A stretch of 64,000 nucleotides of DNA. Origin: Flavobacterium sp. PMTSA4 (GTDB taxonomy: Bacteria > Bacteroidota > Bacteroidia > Flavobacteriales > Flavobacteriaceae). The notes beneath the pieces were generated by a model that had not been told where the DNA came from, did not search any database, and saw only the letters and a program-made list of their open reading frames with translations. The stretch lies in contig NZ_CP134890.1 of the NCBI RefSeq assembly GCF_032098525.1, positions 2,604,001 to 2,668,000 of the forward strand, in the 5' to 3' direction. A program made the position numbers and the translations under genes. This document shows, in pieces, positions 36,263 to 45,130 of this stretch (position 1 is the stretch's first letter; each line of letters begins with the position of its first letter).

Positions 36263-38746
36263 ATGAAGAAATTATACTATCTATTCCTTTTTTTAATCGG
36301 TGTTTTTAATTTTATTTCAGCACAAACCAAAGTCAGTGGAAAAGTGGTTGATAATACGAATCAACCTATTCCTTACGCAAATATTGTTTTTAAAGGAAGT
36401 AATATTGGTGTAGTTTCTAATGAAGATGGAAAGTTTTATATTGAATCAGATCAAAATTATAAAACACTTCTTGTTTCTTTTGTTGGTTTTCCAACTAAAG
36501 AAGTTACTCTTCCAAAACAAATCAACTATAATTTTATTGTTACCTTAAGTGAAGGTCAAAACTTGAAAGAAGTAGTTGTTTACGCTGGTAAAACATCAAA
36601 GAAAAACAATCCTGCGTTAGATATCTTGAGAAAAATTTGGGAAAGAAGAAGAAAAAATGGGTTGAAAATGTTCAAACAATACCAATACAGTAAGTATGAA
36701 AAAGTAGAGTTTGACATGAATACTATTGACAGTGCAATGATGAAAAGCAAGCTCTTCAAAGGTTTGGAATTTGTTTTCAAAAATGTGGATACTTCAAGAG
36801 TTACAGGAAAAACATATTTGCCAATTTTCATCAATGAATCACTTTCGGATGTTTATGGTGATAATGTTGCAGGAAAAAGCAAAGAGATTTTGAAAGCTAA
36901 TAAAAATTCAGGTTTAGGAAATGGTGATGGTGTAAACACATTTATTAAAGACTTATACAATGACTTTGATATTTATGATAATTATCTGTATTTCTTTGAT
37001 AAAAGTTTTACGAGTCCATTGTCTAGAACAGGAATTGACGTGTACAATTATGTTCTTGCCGATACAGCTTTTATAGATAACAAATGGTGTTACAATATTG
37101 TTTTCTACCCAAGAAGAAAAGGTGAGTTGACTTTTAAAGGAGATTTTTGGGTAAATGATACCACTTTTGCTATTAAGAAAATAAACATGGCAGTTACTAA
37201 AAGCGCCAATATTAACTGGGTAAAAGATATTTATGTTGAGCAAGAGTTTGAAGTTTTGAATGACTCTATTTTTCTTCCAACACGTGATTACATGATGACC
37301 GATTTTGCTTTACGCAAAAAAGAGGAGTCAAAAGGTATTTATGGAAAACGTACTACTTTGTATCAAGATTTTAAATTTGACCAAAAGAAGCCTGATAGTT
37401 TCTACAAAGAAGAAGTAAATTATATTGATAATTCTGTTTACAATAAAGATGATGATTTTTGGAGAGAAAATCGTTTTGAAAGACTCAATAAAGATGAAGA
37501 AGGAATTTATAAAATGCTTGACACATTAAAAACAGTCAAGAAATTCAAAAGAATGTATAATCTGGTTTCCATTTTAGGAAGTGGTTATATTGAAATGAAT
37601 AATTTTGATTATGGACCAATTTTCTCCACTTTTGGATATAATGAAGTAGAAGGTGTTCGTCTTCGTGTTGGTGGAAGAACTTATTTTGGGCCAAATGATA
37701 CATGGCGTTTACAAGGTTATACTGCTTATGGATTTGAAGATAATAAATTTAAATATGGTCTTTCAGGAAAATGGATGGTTGATAAAAAGAAGCGTTTAAT
37801 ACTTTCTGGAGGAAATAGGCGGGATGTAGAACAAATAGGCGCAAGTTTAACCACTACAAATGATGTTCTAGGCAGGAGTTATGCTTCGTCAGGACTCTTT
37901 ACCACAGGTTCTAATGGTAAGTTGACCAATATAAATTTATCTACTATTGCAGCAGAAATTGAACCAGTTAAGAATTTAACATTCCAACTTGGGTTTTCGT
38001 ATCGAACTTTAGAATCTGCATCTGAAACTTTTAGCTTAGATTATTATACAGACAATACATTAACTGACATCAAAAGTGAAGTAAAGCAGTCAGAACTTAA
38101 TTTCCAAATTGAGTTTACTCCTAAGCGTAAAACTATTGGTTATGGTGTTGAACGTAGAGAAGTAGATAGTCCATATAGTCGCTTTTTTGTAAATTATAGT
38201 TCAGGTTTTAAAGGATTATTTGATAGTGATTTTGACTATCAAAAGTTACAGCTTTATTATCGTCAACCTATTATAATTGGAGCTCTTGGTCATTCAAATT
38301 TAACTATGGAGTTAGGTAAAACTTTTGGGCAAATTCCATTAGGTTTGATGAGTGTTGTACCTGGTAACCAAACCTATTTTATTATTAAGAACACATTTAG
38401 TAACTTAAATTTCTATGAGTTTGTGACTGATGAGTATGCTACTTTTCAATGGGAACACAATTTTAATGGAAAGATTTTTGCTAGATTTCCTTATTTGAGA
38501 AAATTAAACCTTCGCGAAATTATTGGTCTTCGTGGTGTTTATGGAAAAATTTCAGATGAAAATAGAGCAATTAATGCTTCTGGGTTAACTTATGTTGCTC
38601 CCGAAAAACCTTATTGGGAATACAGCGCAGGAATTGGAAATATTTTCAAAGTATTTCGAATAGATTTCGCTTGGCGTGCAAATTATAGAAATTTACCAGA
38701 CACTAATAATTTTACAGTCAAAGGTTCATTTGGATTTTATTTTTAA
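36263..38746 (+). CDS. DUF5686 family protein with carboxypeptidase-regulatory-like domain
   Basis: Outer-membrane-associated protein of 827 residues. A signal peptide (MKKLYYLFLFLIGVFNFISAQ) is followed by a CarboxypepD_reg-like beta-sandwich (about residues 22-105, GKVVDNTNQPIPYANIVFKG) and then the long DUF5686 region, whose C-terminal half is strand-rich and ends in Phe, like a beta-barrel. Start at 36263 is chosen because the earlier ATG lies inside the terminator stem. Function is unknown; the family is widespread in Bacteroidetes. Coupled to the downstream glycosylase by a TAATG overlap. Confidence 0.85.
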   Translation: MKKLYYLFLFLIGVFNFISAQTKVSGKVVDNTNQPIPYANIVFKGSNIGVVSNEDGKFYIESDQNYKTLLVSFVGFPTKEVTLPKQINYNFIVTLSEGQNLKEVVVYAGKTSKKNNPALDILRKIWERRRKNGLKMFKQYQYSKYEKVEFDMNTIDSAMMKSKLFKGLEFVFKNVDTSRVTGKTYLPIFINESLSDVYGDNVAGKSKEILKANKNSGLGNGDGVNTFIKDLYNDFDIYDNYLYFFDKSFTSPLSRTGIDVYNYVLADTAFIDNKWCYNIVFYPRRKGELTFKGDFWVNDTTFAIKKINMAVTKSANINWVKDIYVEQEFEVLNDSIFLPTRDYMMTDFALRKKEESKGIYGKRTTLYQDFKFDQKKPDSFYKEEVNYIDNSVYNKDDDFWRENRFERLNKDEEGIYKMLDTLKTVKKFKRMYNLVSILGSGYIEMNNFDYGPIFSTFGYNEVEGVRLRVGGRTYFGPNDTWRLQGYTAYGFEDNKFKYGLSGKWMVDKKKRLILSGGNRRDVEQIGASLTTTNDVLGRSYASSGLFTTGSNGKLTNINLSTIAAEIEPVKNLTFQLGFSYRTLESASETFSLDYYTDNTLTDIKSEVKQSELNFQIEFTPKRKTIGYGVERREVDSPYSRFFVNYSSGFKGLFDSDFDYQKLQLYYRQPIIIGALGHSNLTMELGKTFGQIPLGLMSVVPGNQTYFIIKNTFSNLNFYEFVTDEYATFQWEHNFNGKIFARFPYLRKLNLREIIGLRGVYGKISDENRAINASGLTYVAPEKPYWEYSAGIGNIFKVFRIDFAWRANYRNLPDTNNFTVKGSFGFYF

Positions 38747-39339
38747 TGAAAATTGCATTAGAATATTTAACATCTAAAGACAAAATTCTTGCTGAAATAA
38801 TTGAAAATTTTGGAGACCCAATTATCCAAAAAAGAGAAGAAGGTTTTGCGTCAATGTGCCATATTATTTTAGAGCAACAGGTTTCTATTGCTTCAGCAAA
38901 AGCTTGTTATGAAAAAATTTCAAATCATTTTGGAAAAGTTACTCCAATATCTATCAACAATGCTACTGAAGATGAATTAAGAAAATGTGGAGTTTCAAGG
39001 CAAAAAATAATTTACCTCAAACATTTAGCAAAAAAAGTCATTGACAACCAAATCAATTTTGAATCTTTTGCTTCAAAATCGGAAGACGAAATAAGAGCTG
39101 AGCTAATTAAATTAAAAGGCATTGGTAATTGGAGTATAGAAGTTTATCTAATGTTTTGTTTGCAAACTCCCGATATCATTCCACTTGGCGACATTGCCAT
39201 CAAAAATACACTGAAAGAATTATATAACTGTAAAACTAAAGAGGAAATGGAAGTGATTTCAAATTCTTGGAAACCTTACAGAACTTTGGCTTCCTTCATT
39301 GTTTGGCATTATTATCTAAAAAAGAGAAATAGAATTTAA
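38746..39339 (+). CDS. DNA-3-methyladenine glycosylase II type (HhH-GPD) protein
   Basis: Base-excision repair glycosylase of 197 residues, AlkA-like but lacking the AlkA N-terminal domain. The helix-hairpin-helix motif is LIKLKGIGNWSIEVYLM near residue 130, followed by the conserved Asp in PLGDIAIKNTL. Preceded by ILEQQVSIASA, typical of the superfamily. It would remove alkylated purines. Its ATG overlaps the previous stop by one base. The last 24 bases overlap the convergent membrane gene. Confidence 0.9.
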   Translation: MKIALEYLTSKDKILAEIIENFGDPIIQKREEGFASMCHIILEQQVSIASAKACYEKISNHFGKVTPISINNATEDELRKCGVSRQKIIYLKHLAKKVIDNQINFESFASKSEDEIRAELIKLKGIGNWSIEVYLMFCLQTPDIIPLGDIAIKNTLKELYNCKTKEEMEVISNSWKPYRTLASFIVWHYYLKKRNRI

Positions 39340-40620
39340 TTTATTTTTAAATAACCATTTATCAAATAGCCAATTTTTGTTTATTAAAATAAAGCAAAAA
39401 AGACATGTCAGCGAATATATAGCATTAAACCTAAATCCTGTATAAATATAAGCTGACATCAAAGTTTGTCCAATAAAGATTGACAAAACAACTAAAAACA
39501 CCTTGTCAGATAAGTTTTCTATGTTAAACTTTTTAAACTGAAAAATCCTTTTAAACATCTGGATGAATAATATAAGGTAAAATATTCTAAACACGATTGA
39601 TAAATTTTCAAAAAAGCCTGGTTTTGGTTTTTCTGGAAATGGATTGAAATTAGATTTAATTTTTATTAAAATTATTTTTAATTTTTCGGTCATCGAAATA
39701 CTGTTAATAAAATTTAGAGTTCCTTCTTTATAAAGTTTGCTTCGCTCCAAAACAGGGATTGTATTAGGGATTATTTTTTTTTCAGTTTTTATATATTTTA
39801 AATTCATTTCTTCTTCAGCTAAATCGCCTTCTACATTAGTGAAGTCTGAAATTATTTTTTCGTTCCAGCCTTTCGAAAAAGTCGCTCCTTGAGAAGCTGT
39901 TAGGTAAAAACCTTGATTGAAAAGAGTTTGATTTCGAATTGGCCATAAAACAGATAATAAAACAAATAGTAATCCATGCAAAATGCTTACTTTAAAGTTG
40001 TATTGTAGATTTATAAGACAATAAACACCCATAATGGATGCTACAAAAAATGCTGAAACAGGATGACAAAGTATAATAATCGATGAAAGGATAGGAATAT
40101 AAATCGAAAACCTTTTTTCTTTTTTCAGATTTAAAAACAAAATGGATAAAAACAAAATTAGCAGTGCACTTAAACTTTCTGAAAAAAAGGTTAAAGAATA
40201 TTTTAAATACTGAGGTTCAATATACAATAATAATAGTGGACTTAAATAGAACCATTTTATTTTTAGTTTCTTTTTAAAATAAATTAAAATTGAAGTTAAA
40301 AATATAAACTCAAAAATTATTTTAATCAATAAAATAGAAAAAGGGTTTTGCGATAAATAAAAAAAAGTTGATAAAACTAACGGCCAAATAGGTGGTCGCC
40401 AAGTAGCACTTTCATTTGGAATGTTTGAAAAGTCATCAGAATAAGTATTGAATTCAAAGATATTTTTAGCAATCATATAATAGTGACTTGGGTCACCTTT
40501 TTGATATATCTTTTCGCCTTCGTAGTCTGAAATAGATAGATTTGTATATAAAAAATACCCTTTAATAAGAAGGATTAGAAATAAAAAGATTGTAAAAAAA
40601 ACAGACTTTTTAAGCTTCAT
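39316..40620 (-). CDS. polytopic membrane protein, probable lipid-linked-sugar glycosyltransferase
   Basis: Integral membrane protein of 434 residues with about ten helices. The layout (a first helix, then a long extracytoplasmic loop with acidic residues and HYYMIAKNIF, later helices, and a periplasmic loop with SQGATFSKGWNEK) resembles the GT-C/PMT_2 superfamily that transfers sugars from polyprenyl phosphate. It follows a DPM1-like gene by two bases, which would make the polyprenyl-phosphate sugar donor. No specific family name can be given. The 3' end overlaps the glycosylase gene by 24 bases. Confidence 0.7.
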   Translation of the reverse strand: MKLKKSVFFTIFLFLILLIKGYFLYTNLSISDYEGEKIYQKGDPSHYYMIAKNIFEFNTYSDDFSNIPNESATWRPPIWPLVLSTFFYLSQNPFSILLIKIIFEFIFLTSILIYFKKKLKIKWFYLSPLLLLYIEPQYLKYSLTFFSESLSALLILFLSILFLNLKKEKRFSIYIPILSSIIILCHPVSAFFVASIMGVYCLINLQYNFKVSILHGLLFVLLSVLWPIRNQTLFNQGFYLTASQGATFSKGWNEKIISDFTNVEGDLAEEEMNLKYIKTEKKIIPNTIPVLERSKLYKEGTLNFINSISMTEKLKIILIKIKSNFNPFPEKPKPGFFENLSIVFRIFYLILFIQMFKRIFQFKKFNIENLSDKVFLVVLSIFIGQTLMSAYIYTGFRFNAIYSLTCLFCFILINKNWLFDKWLFKNKLNSISLF

Positions 40621-40622
40621 AA

Positions 40623-41342
40623 TTATTTAAATACTTTATATTTTAATATGCAATAAATAGCTCTAAATCCATCTTTCCAACCTATTTTTTTCCCTTCTTC
40701 AAATGTTCTGCCATAATAACTTATGCCAACTTCATAAATTCTAATTTTGGGAATTTTTGAAATTTTTGCAGTGACTTCAGGTTCAAAACCAAATCTTTTT
40801 TCTTTTAAATCTAATGATTTTATTATTTCAGCTCTAAACATTTTGTAACATGTTTCCATATCCGTTAGATTAAGGTTTGTCATCATGTTACTTAAAAAAG
40901 TCAAGAACTTATTTCCGATACTATGCCAAAAAAACAAAATCCTATGAGGATTACCACCCATAAATCTACTTCCGTAAACCACATCTGCAACACCGTCTAA
41001 AATAGGTTTTAGTAATATGTTATATTCATTTGGATCATATTCTAAATCTGCATCTTGAATGATAATTATATCGCCGTTTGCATATTTAATTCCAGTGTGT
41101 AATGCAGCACCTTTGCCTAAATTTTTTTTATGCTCAACAAAATTTATATTTAAGACGGGGTTACTTATGCGATAATTATTTACGGCAAAAGAAGTATTAT
41201 CAGAACTAAAATCATTAACTATAATTATTTCTTTCTCTAAATCATTAATTAATGAAACAGTTTTAATTTTGTCTAATATTTCATGAATAGTGTTTCCTTC
41301 GTTATAAGCAGGAATGATAATCGAAAGTTTTTTAGGTTCCAT
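40623..41342 (-). CDS. family 2 glycosyltransferase, dolichyl/polyprenyl-phosphate mannose synthase-like
   Basis: Cytoplasmic GT-A transferase of 239 residues. The fold begins SIIIPAYNEGNTI, the nucleotide-sugar Asp is in IVNDFSSDNT, and the metal-binding DADLEYDP (DxD type) lies near residue 95. YGSRFMGG and ETCYKMFR are typical of DPM1-like enzymes. There is no C-terminal membrane anchor. Paired with the membrane protein gene downstream, it suggests sugar transfer to a lipid carrier and on to an extracytoplasmic acceptor. Confidence 0.88.
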   Translation of the reverse strand: MEPKKLSIIIPAYNEGNTIHEILDKIKTVSLINDLEKEIIIVNDFSSDNTSFAVNNYRISNPVLNINFVEHKKNLGKGAALHTGIKYANGDIIIIQDADLEYDPNEYNILLKPILDGVADVVYGSRFMGGNPHRILFFWHSIGNKFLTFLSNMMTNLNLTDMETCYKMFRAEIIKSLDLKEKRFGFEPEVTAKISKIPKIRIYEVGISYYGRTFEEGKKIGWKDGFRAIYCILKYKVFK

Positions 41343-41455
41343 TAATTAATAATTATTTCTCAAAAATAACTCTTTTGTTTTAGCATGCAATATTATTTAT
41401 AAATTAAAGATAATGCATTTTCAAATGCCATTAATTCAATATTCCTCAAATTATA

Positions 41456-41488
41456 TTGTTTTTTTCTGTTAAAGTTTTGTTACTTTTG
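41456..41488 (+). promoter_or_regulatory. hppA promoter
   Basis: TTG (41456-41458), 22 bases, TACTTTTG (41481-41488), an exact match at both boxes. It gives a short leader before the ATG at 41522 and rules out the TTG at 41456 as a start codon. Confidence 0.65.
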
Positions 41489-41521
41489 CACCCGATAAAA
41501 TTTATAACCAAAATTATATTT

Positions 41522-44041
41522 ATGGAATCAATGATGATTTATGTGCCAATAGTTATGGCGTTGATTGGATTAGTTTTTATGGCTGTTAAAAGGTCTTGGG
41601 TTTTAAAACAAGATGCTGGTGATGGTAAGATGAAAGAAATCTCAGATTACATCTACGAAGGTGCATTGGCTTTCTTGAAAGCAGAATACAGATTATTGGC
41701 AGTTTTTGTTCTTATAGCAAGTGCTGTATTAGCTGGAATTACTTTCTTACCAGGTGTTAAAACACATATGTTAATCGTAATTGCTTTTATTTTTGGTGCT
41801 ATATTCTCGGCTTTGGCAGGAAATATGGGTATGAAAATAGCAACTAAAACTAACGTAAGAACTACTCAAGCAGCTCGTACTAGTTTACCACAAGCTTTAA
41901 AAGTTTCTTTTGGTGGTGGAACAGTAATGGGATTAGGTGTTGCTGGACTTGCGGTTTTAGGATTAACTACTTTCTTTATAATTTTCTTTCATGTATTTAT
42001 GGGTGGAGTTTGGACAGATACTGAAGGAATGACTGTTGTTCTTGAAACTCTTGCAGGTTTTTCTCTTGGAGCAGAATCAATCGCATTGTTTGCGCGTGTT
42101 GGTGGTGGTATTTATACAAAAGCTGCTGACGTAGGTGCCGATTTAGTTGGTAAAGTTGAAGCTGGTATTCCAGAAGATGATCCAAGAAATCCTGCTACAA
42201 TTGCTGACAATGTTGGTGACAATGTTGGAGACGTTGCTGGAATGGGTGCCGATTTGTTTGGTTCTTATGTAGCAACTGTACTTGCAGCTATGGTTTTGGG
42301 TAACTATGTTATCAAAGATATGGGCGGAAAAATTGAAGACGCTTTTGGAGGAATTGGTCCAATTTTATTGCCAATGGCAATTGCTGGTTTCGGAATTTTA
42401 TTTTCTATTATAGGTACAATGCTAGTTAAAATTTCTAGCGATGATGCTAAAGAAAAACAAGTTCAAGGTGCATTAAACGTTGGTAACTGGGTTTCTATTA
42501 TCCTAACAGCTATTTCTTGTTTCTTCTTAGTACAATATTTATTGCCTGCAACAATGACTATGGAATTCTATGGTGAAGGCGCACAACAAATTTCTTCAAT
42601 GAGAGTGTTTTATGCAACTATCGTAGGTTTAGTAGTTGGTGGTGTTATTTCATCGGTTACAGAATATTACACAGGTTTAGGAACAAAACCAGTTTTGGCT
42701 ATCGTACAAAAATCTTCTACTGGTGCAGGAACTAACGTTATTGCTGGTTTAGCAACAGGTATGATTTCTACGTTCCCAACCGTATTATTATTTGCTGGTG
42801 CAATTTGGGCTTCTTATGCATTTGCTGGTTTCTATGGTGTGGCTTTAGCAGCTTCTGCTATGATGGCTACAACGGCTATGCAATTAGCTATCGATGCTTT
42901 CGGACCAATCTCTGATAACGCTGGAGGAATTGCTGAAATGAGCGAATTACCAAAAGAAGTTCGTACGCGTACCGATATTTTAGATTCAGTAGGTAATACT
43001 ACTGCTGCTACTGGTAAAGGTTTTGCTATTGCTTCTGCAGCGCTTACTTCGTTAGCATTATTTGCTGCTTATGTAACCTTTACAGGAATTGATGGAATCA
43101 ATATTTTCAAAGCTCCAGTTTTAGCCATGTTATTTATTGGTGGTATGATTCCAGTTGTATTCTCTGCTCTTGCAATGAATTCAGTTGGTAAAGCAGCAAT
43201 GGATATGGTATATGAAGTGCGTCGTCAGTTCAAAGAAATTCCAGGTATTATGGAAGGAACTGGAAAACCTCAATATGGTAAATGTGTTGAAATTTCTACT
43301 AAAGCAGCTTTACGCGAAATGATGTTGCCAGGAGTTTTAACTATTGGTTTCCCAATTGCTATTGTTCTTTTAGGCAAATTAGTATATGCAGATAACAACC
43401 AGTTAATCGCTGAAATGTTAGGTGGATATATGGCTGGAGTTACCGTTTCAGGTGTACTTTGGGCTGTGTTCCAAAACAATGCTGGTGGTGCTTGGGATAA
43501 CGCTAAAAAATCATTCGAAGCTGGTGTAGAAATCAATGGTGAAATGACATATAAAGGTTCAGATGCTCACAAAGCAGCGGTAACTGGAGATACAGTTGGT
43601 GATCCATTTAAAGATACTTCTGGTCCATCGATGAACATCTTAATCAAATTAACTTGTTTAATTGGTTTAGTAATCGCTCCAATCTTGGGTGCTGGTCATT
43701 CTGATGCTGCAATGGCTTCTTGTTGTGTGGCAAACGAAAAATGTGCTACCATGAGCAAAGAAGAATGTGCCAAAATGGGATGTACTGAAATGACCGTTTG
43801 TAACTCTATGTCAAAAGAAGAGTGTATGGAAAAAGGATGTACAAGCACAACTTGTAAATTCATGAATCCTGAAGCTGCAATGATGGTTAAAGAAGTTTCT
43901 AAAGAAGTAAAAATTGAAAAAACTAACGAAAACGGAAAAGTTACTGCTAAAGTAACCACTGTTATCGATGGCAAAGAAGAAGTTCAAAACTTTGAAGGAA
44001 CTGAAGAAGAAGTTCAAGCAAAAATTGATGCTTTAAAATAA
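41522..44041 (+). CDS. hppA: membrane-bound ion-pumping pyrophosphatase with Cys-rich C-terminal tail
   Basis: Couples pyrophosphate hydrolysis to sodium or proton export across the inner membrane. The 839-residue protein has the family's many helices and the hydrolytic motifs DVGADLVGKVE, PEDDPRNPATIADNVGD and the later GDTVGDPFKDTSGPS. GNTTAATGKG carries Ala at the position that is Lys in potassium-independent enzymes, so it should be potassium-dependent. Start at 41522 is set by the promoter. Odd feature: bacterial members usually end near residue 725, after the last helix. This one continues for about 115 residues with nine cysteines, including the twice-repeated MSKEEC....GC pattern, then a charged Lys/Glu/Val-rich end. 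Confidence 0.95.
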   Translation: MESMMIYVPIVMALIGLVFMAVKRSWVLKQDAGDGKMKEISDYIYEGALAFLKAEYRLLAVFVLIASAVLAGITFLPGVKTHMLIVIAFIFGAIFSALAGNMGMKIATKTNVRTTQAARTSLPQALKVSFGGGTVMGLGVAGLAVLGLTTFFIIFFHVFMGGVWTDTEGMTVVLETLAGFSLGAESIALFARVGGGIYTKAADVGADLVGKVEAGIPEDDPRNPATIADNVGDNVGDVAGMGADLFGSYVATVLAAMVLGNYVIKDMGGKIEDAFGGIGPILLPMAIAGFGILFSIIGTMLVKISSDDAKEKQVQGALNVGNWVSIILTAISCFFLVQYLLPATMTMEFYGEGAQQISSMRVFYATIVGLVVGGVISSVTEYYTGLGTKPVLAIVQKSSTGAGTNVIAGLATGMISTFPTVLLFAGAIWASYAFAGFYGVALAASAMMATTAMQLAIDAFGPISDNAGGIAEMSELPKEVRTRTDILDSVGNTTAATGKGFAIASAALTSLALFAAYVTFTGIDGINIFKAPVLAMLFIGGMIPVVFSALAMNSVGKAAMDMVYEVRRQFKEIPGIMEGTGKPQYGKCVEISTKAALREMMLPGVLTIGFPIAIVLLGKLVYADNNQLIAEMLGGYMAGVTVSGVLWAVFQNNAGGAWDNAKKSFEAGVEINGEMTYKGSDAHKAAVTGDTVGDPFKDTSGPSMNILIKLTCLIGLVIAPILGAGHSDAAMASCCVANEKCATMSKEECAKMGCTEMTVCNSMSKEECMEKGCTSTTCKFMNPEAAMMVKEVSKEVKIEKTNENGKVTAKVTTVIDGKEEVQNFEGTEEEVQAKIDALK

Positions 44042-44066
44042 AATATAAGTTCTTTTTCAAGAATAT

Positions 44067-44095
44067 AAAAGCTCCGCAAATGCGGAGCTTTTTTT
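44067..44095. terminator. hppA terminator
   Basis: AAAAGCTCCGC pairs with GCGGAGCTTTT around an AAAT loop, followed by a T-run. The A-run on the left makes it usable from the minus strand as well. Confidence 0.9.
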
Positions 44096-44118
44096 ATGAT
44101 AAATCAATCTAATAGCTA

Positions 44119-44454
44119 AATAGTAGACATTTATAATTAAATAGTTCCTATTCATTAGTCAAGCTTACATATTTACAATAGAAGAGTTCGGTTTCATAGT
44201 TAAAGGTTAGACATTTATAGTTGAATGTCCCACTTTCATTAGTGAAGATTAGATATTTATTAATGAATATTACAAATTCATATATGAAACCCAGACATTC
44301 ATTAGTGAATCCTACAAGTTTTTCTTTGAATATTACAAATTCATTAGTGAATCCTACAAATTCATTTATAAATGTCACGCATTCATAATTGAATCCTACA
44401 CATTTATCTATGAATATTACAAGTTCATTTATGAAACCTACAGATTCATTAATC
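44119..44454 (-). repeat. degenerate 21-bp tandem array B, 16 units
   Basis: Sixteen consecutive 21-base units with exact phase (starts 44119, 44140, 44161 and every 21 bases to 44434). On the plus strand units approximate AATCCTACAAATTC followed by ATTAGTG. On the minus strand a continuous frame reads heptads of the type N-E-F-V-G-F-T for about 14 units. In transcript sense it lies 27 bases after the stop of the AhpD-like gene and before the shared terminator. Confidence 0.87.
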
Positions 44455-44480
44455 AATCTAAAATTTTAGCATTAAAAACT

Positions 44481-45071
44481 CTAAACGTGTTTTCCTTTTT
44501 CCCAACCCGTTTTTCCTAAGTAGTGTTCGGCACTTTCAATTGCGCCTTGTTCTATAGTGGTTCCCATAGAATCATTCCAACGGTTGAGGTAGCCAAAAAG
44601 CGAAATAACACCTAGCATTTCTACAATTTCGCCTTCGTTCCAATATTTGTAAAGTTCTGATTTAATGTTTTCATCTACGTTGTTTGGAATTACTGAAGCA
44701 GCCAAAGCAAAGTTCAAAGCAGCACGTTCAGCTTCAGAAAAAGCAGGATGTGATGCATATTCCCAAATATTATCCAGTTGTTCTTGGTCGGCGCCGTAGC
44801 GTTCCGCAGCACGAATGGTATGCGCTTGACAATACCTGCAACCAGCGGCATTACTAGAAACCCAACCAATCATGCGTTTCAATGCTGAGGTAACACGTCC
44901 TTGGTTTTCCATCACGGCTTTATTTAAATTAATAAACGCTTTGGAAATCGCAGGACGATGTTGCATCGTCAATACTGAATTGGGACAAAAACCTAAGGTT
45001 TCGTTGAAAAATGCAGCGAGTTCTTGGGTTTCTTTATCGTGTTCTGGCGAAAGTGGTTTAACTAATGGCAT
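44481..45071 (-). CDS. AhpD/carboxymuconolactone decarboxylase family protein
   Basis: Alkylhydroperoxidase-like protein of 196 residues. The redox motif GCRYCQAH has Cys78, Cys81 and His84, the CxxCxxxH signature of AhpD-type peroxidases. Helical all through, with EAERAALNFALAAS typical of the family. No AhpC gene is adjacent, so the electron partner is unknown and the protein could be a peroxidase-related enzyme of other function. Its 3' flank holds repeat array B. Confidence 0.87.
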   Translation of the reverse strand: MPLVKPLSPEHDKETQELAAFFNETLGFCPNSVLTMQHRPAISKAFINLNKAVMENQGRVTSALKRMIGWVSSNAAGCRYCQAHTIRAAERYGADQEQLDNIWEYASHPAFSEAERAALNFALAASVIPNNVDENIKSELYKYWNEGEIVEMLGVISLFGYLNRWNDSMGTTIEQGAIESAEHYLGKTGWEKGKHV

Positions 45072-45130
45072 GGCTATAAATTAAAAAGTCATTACTTTTT
45101 GGTAATGACTTGTGGTTTTTGTTTTATTTA

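Larger units (their letters stand above)
44042..44480. other. convergent intergenic region with repeat array B
   Basis: This 439-base gap contains a terminator directly after hppA and a 16-unit 21-bp repeat array. A minus-strand open frame spans part of the array, but it is a product of the repeat and has no recognisable homology or start context. Confidence 0.8.

Noticed and set aside
41456..41521. TTG start adding 22 residues to the pyrophosphatase
   Set aside because: The TTG is the -33 box of a clear promoter and the TACTTTTG box lies inside the extension.
44148..44456. Minus-strand frame of 102 codons across array B as an ordinary gene
   Set aside because: It is made only of the 21-base repeat, has no recognisable family or start context, and is reported as a repeat with possible coding instead.
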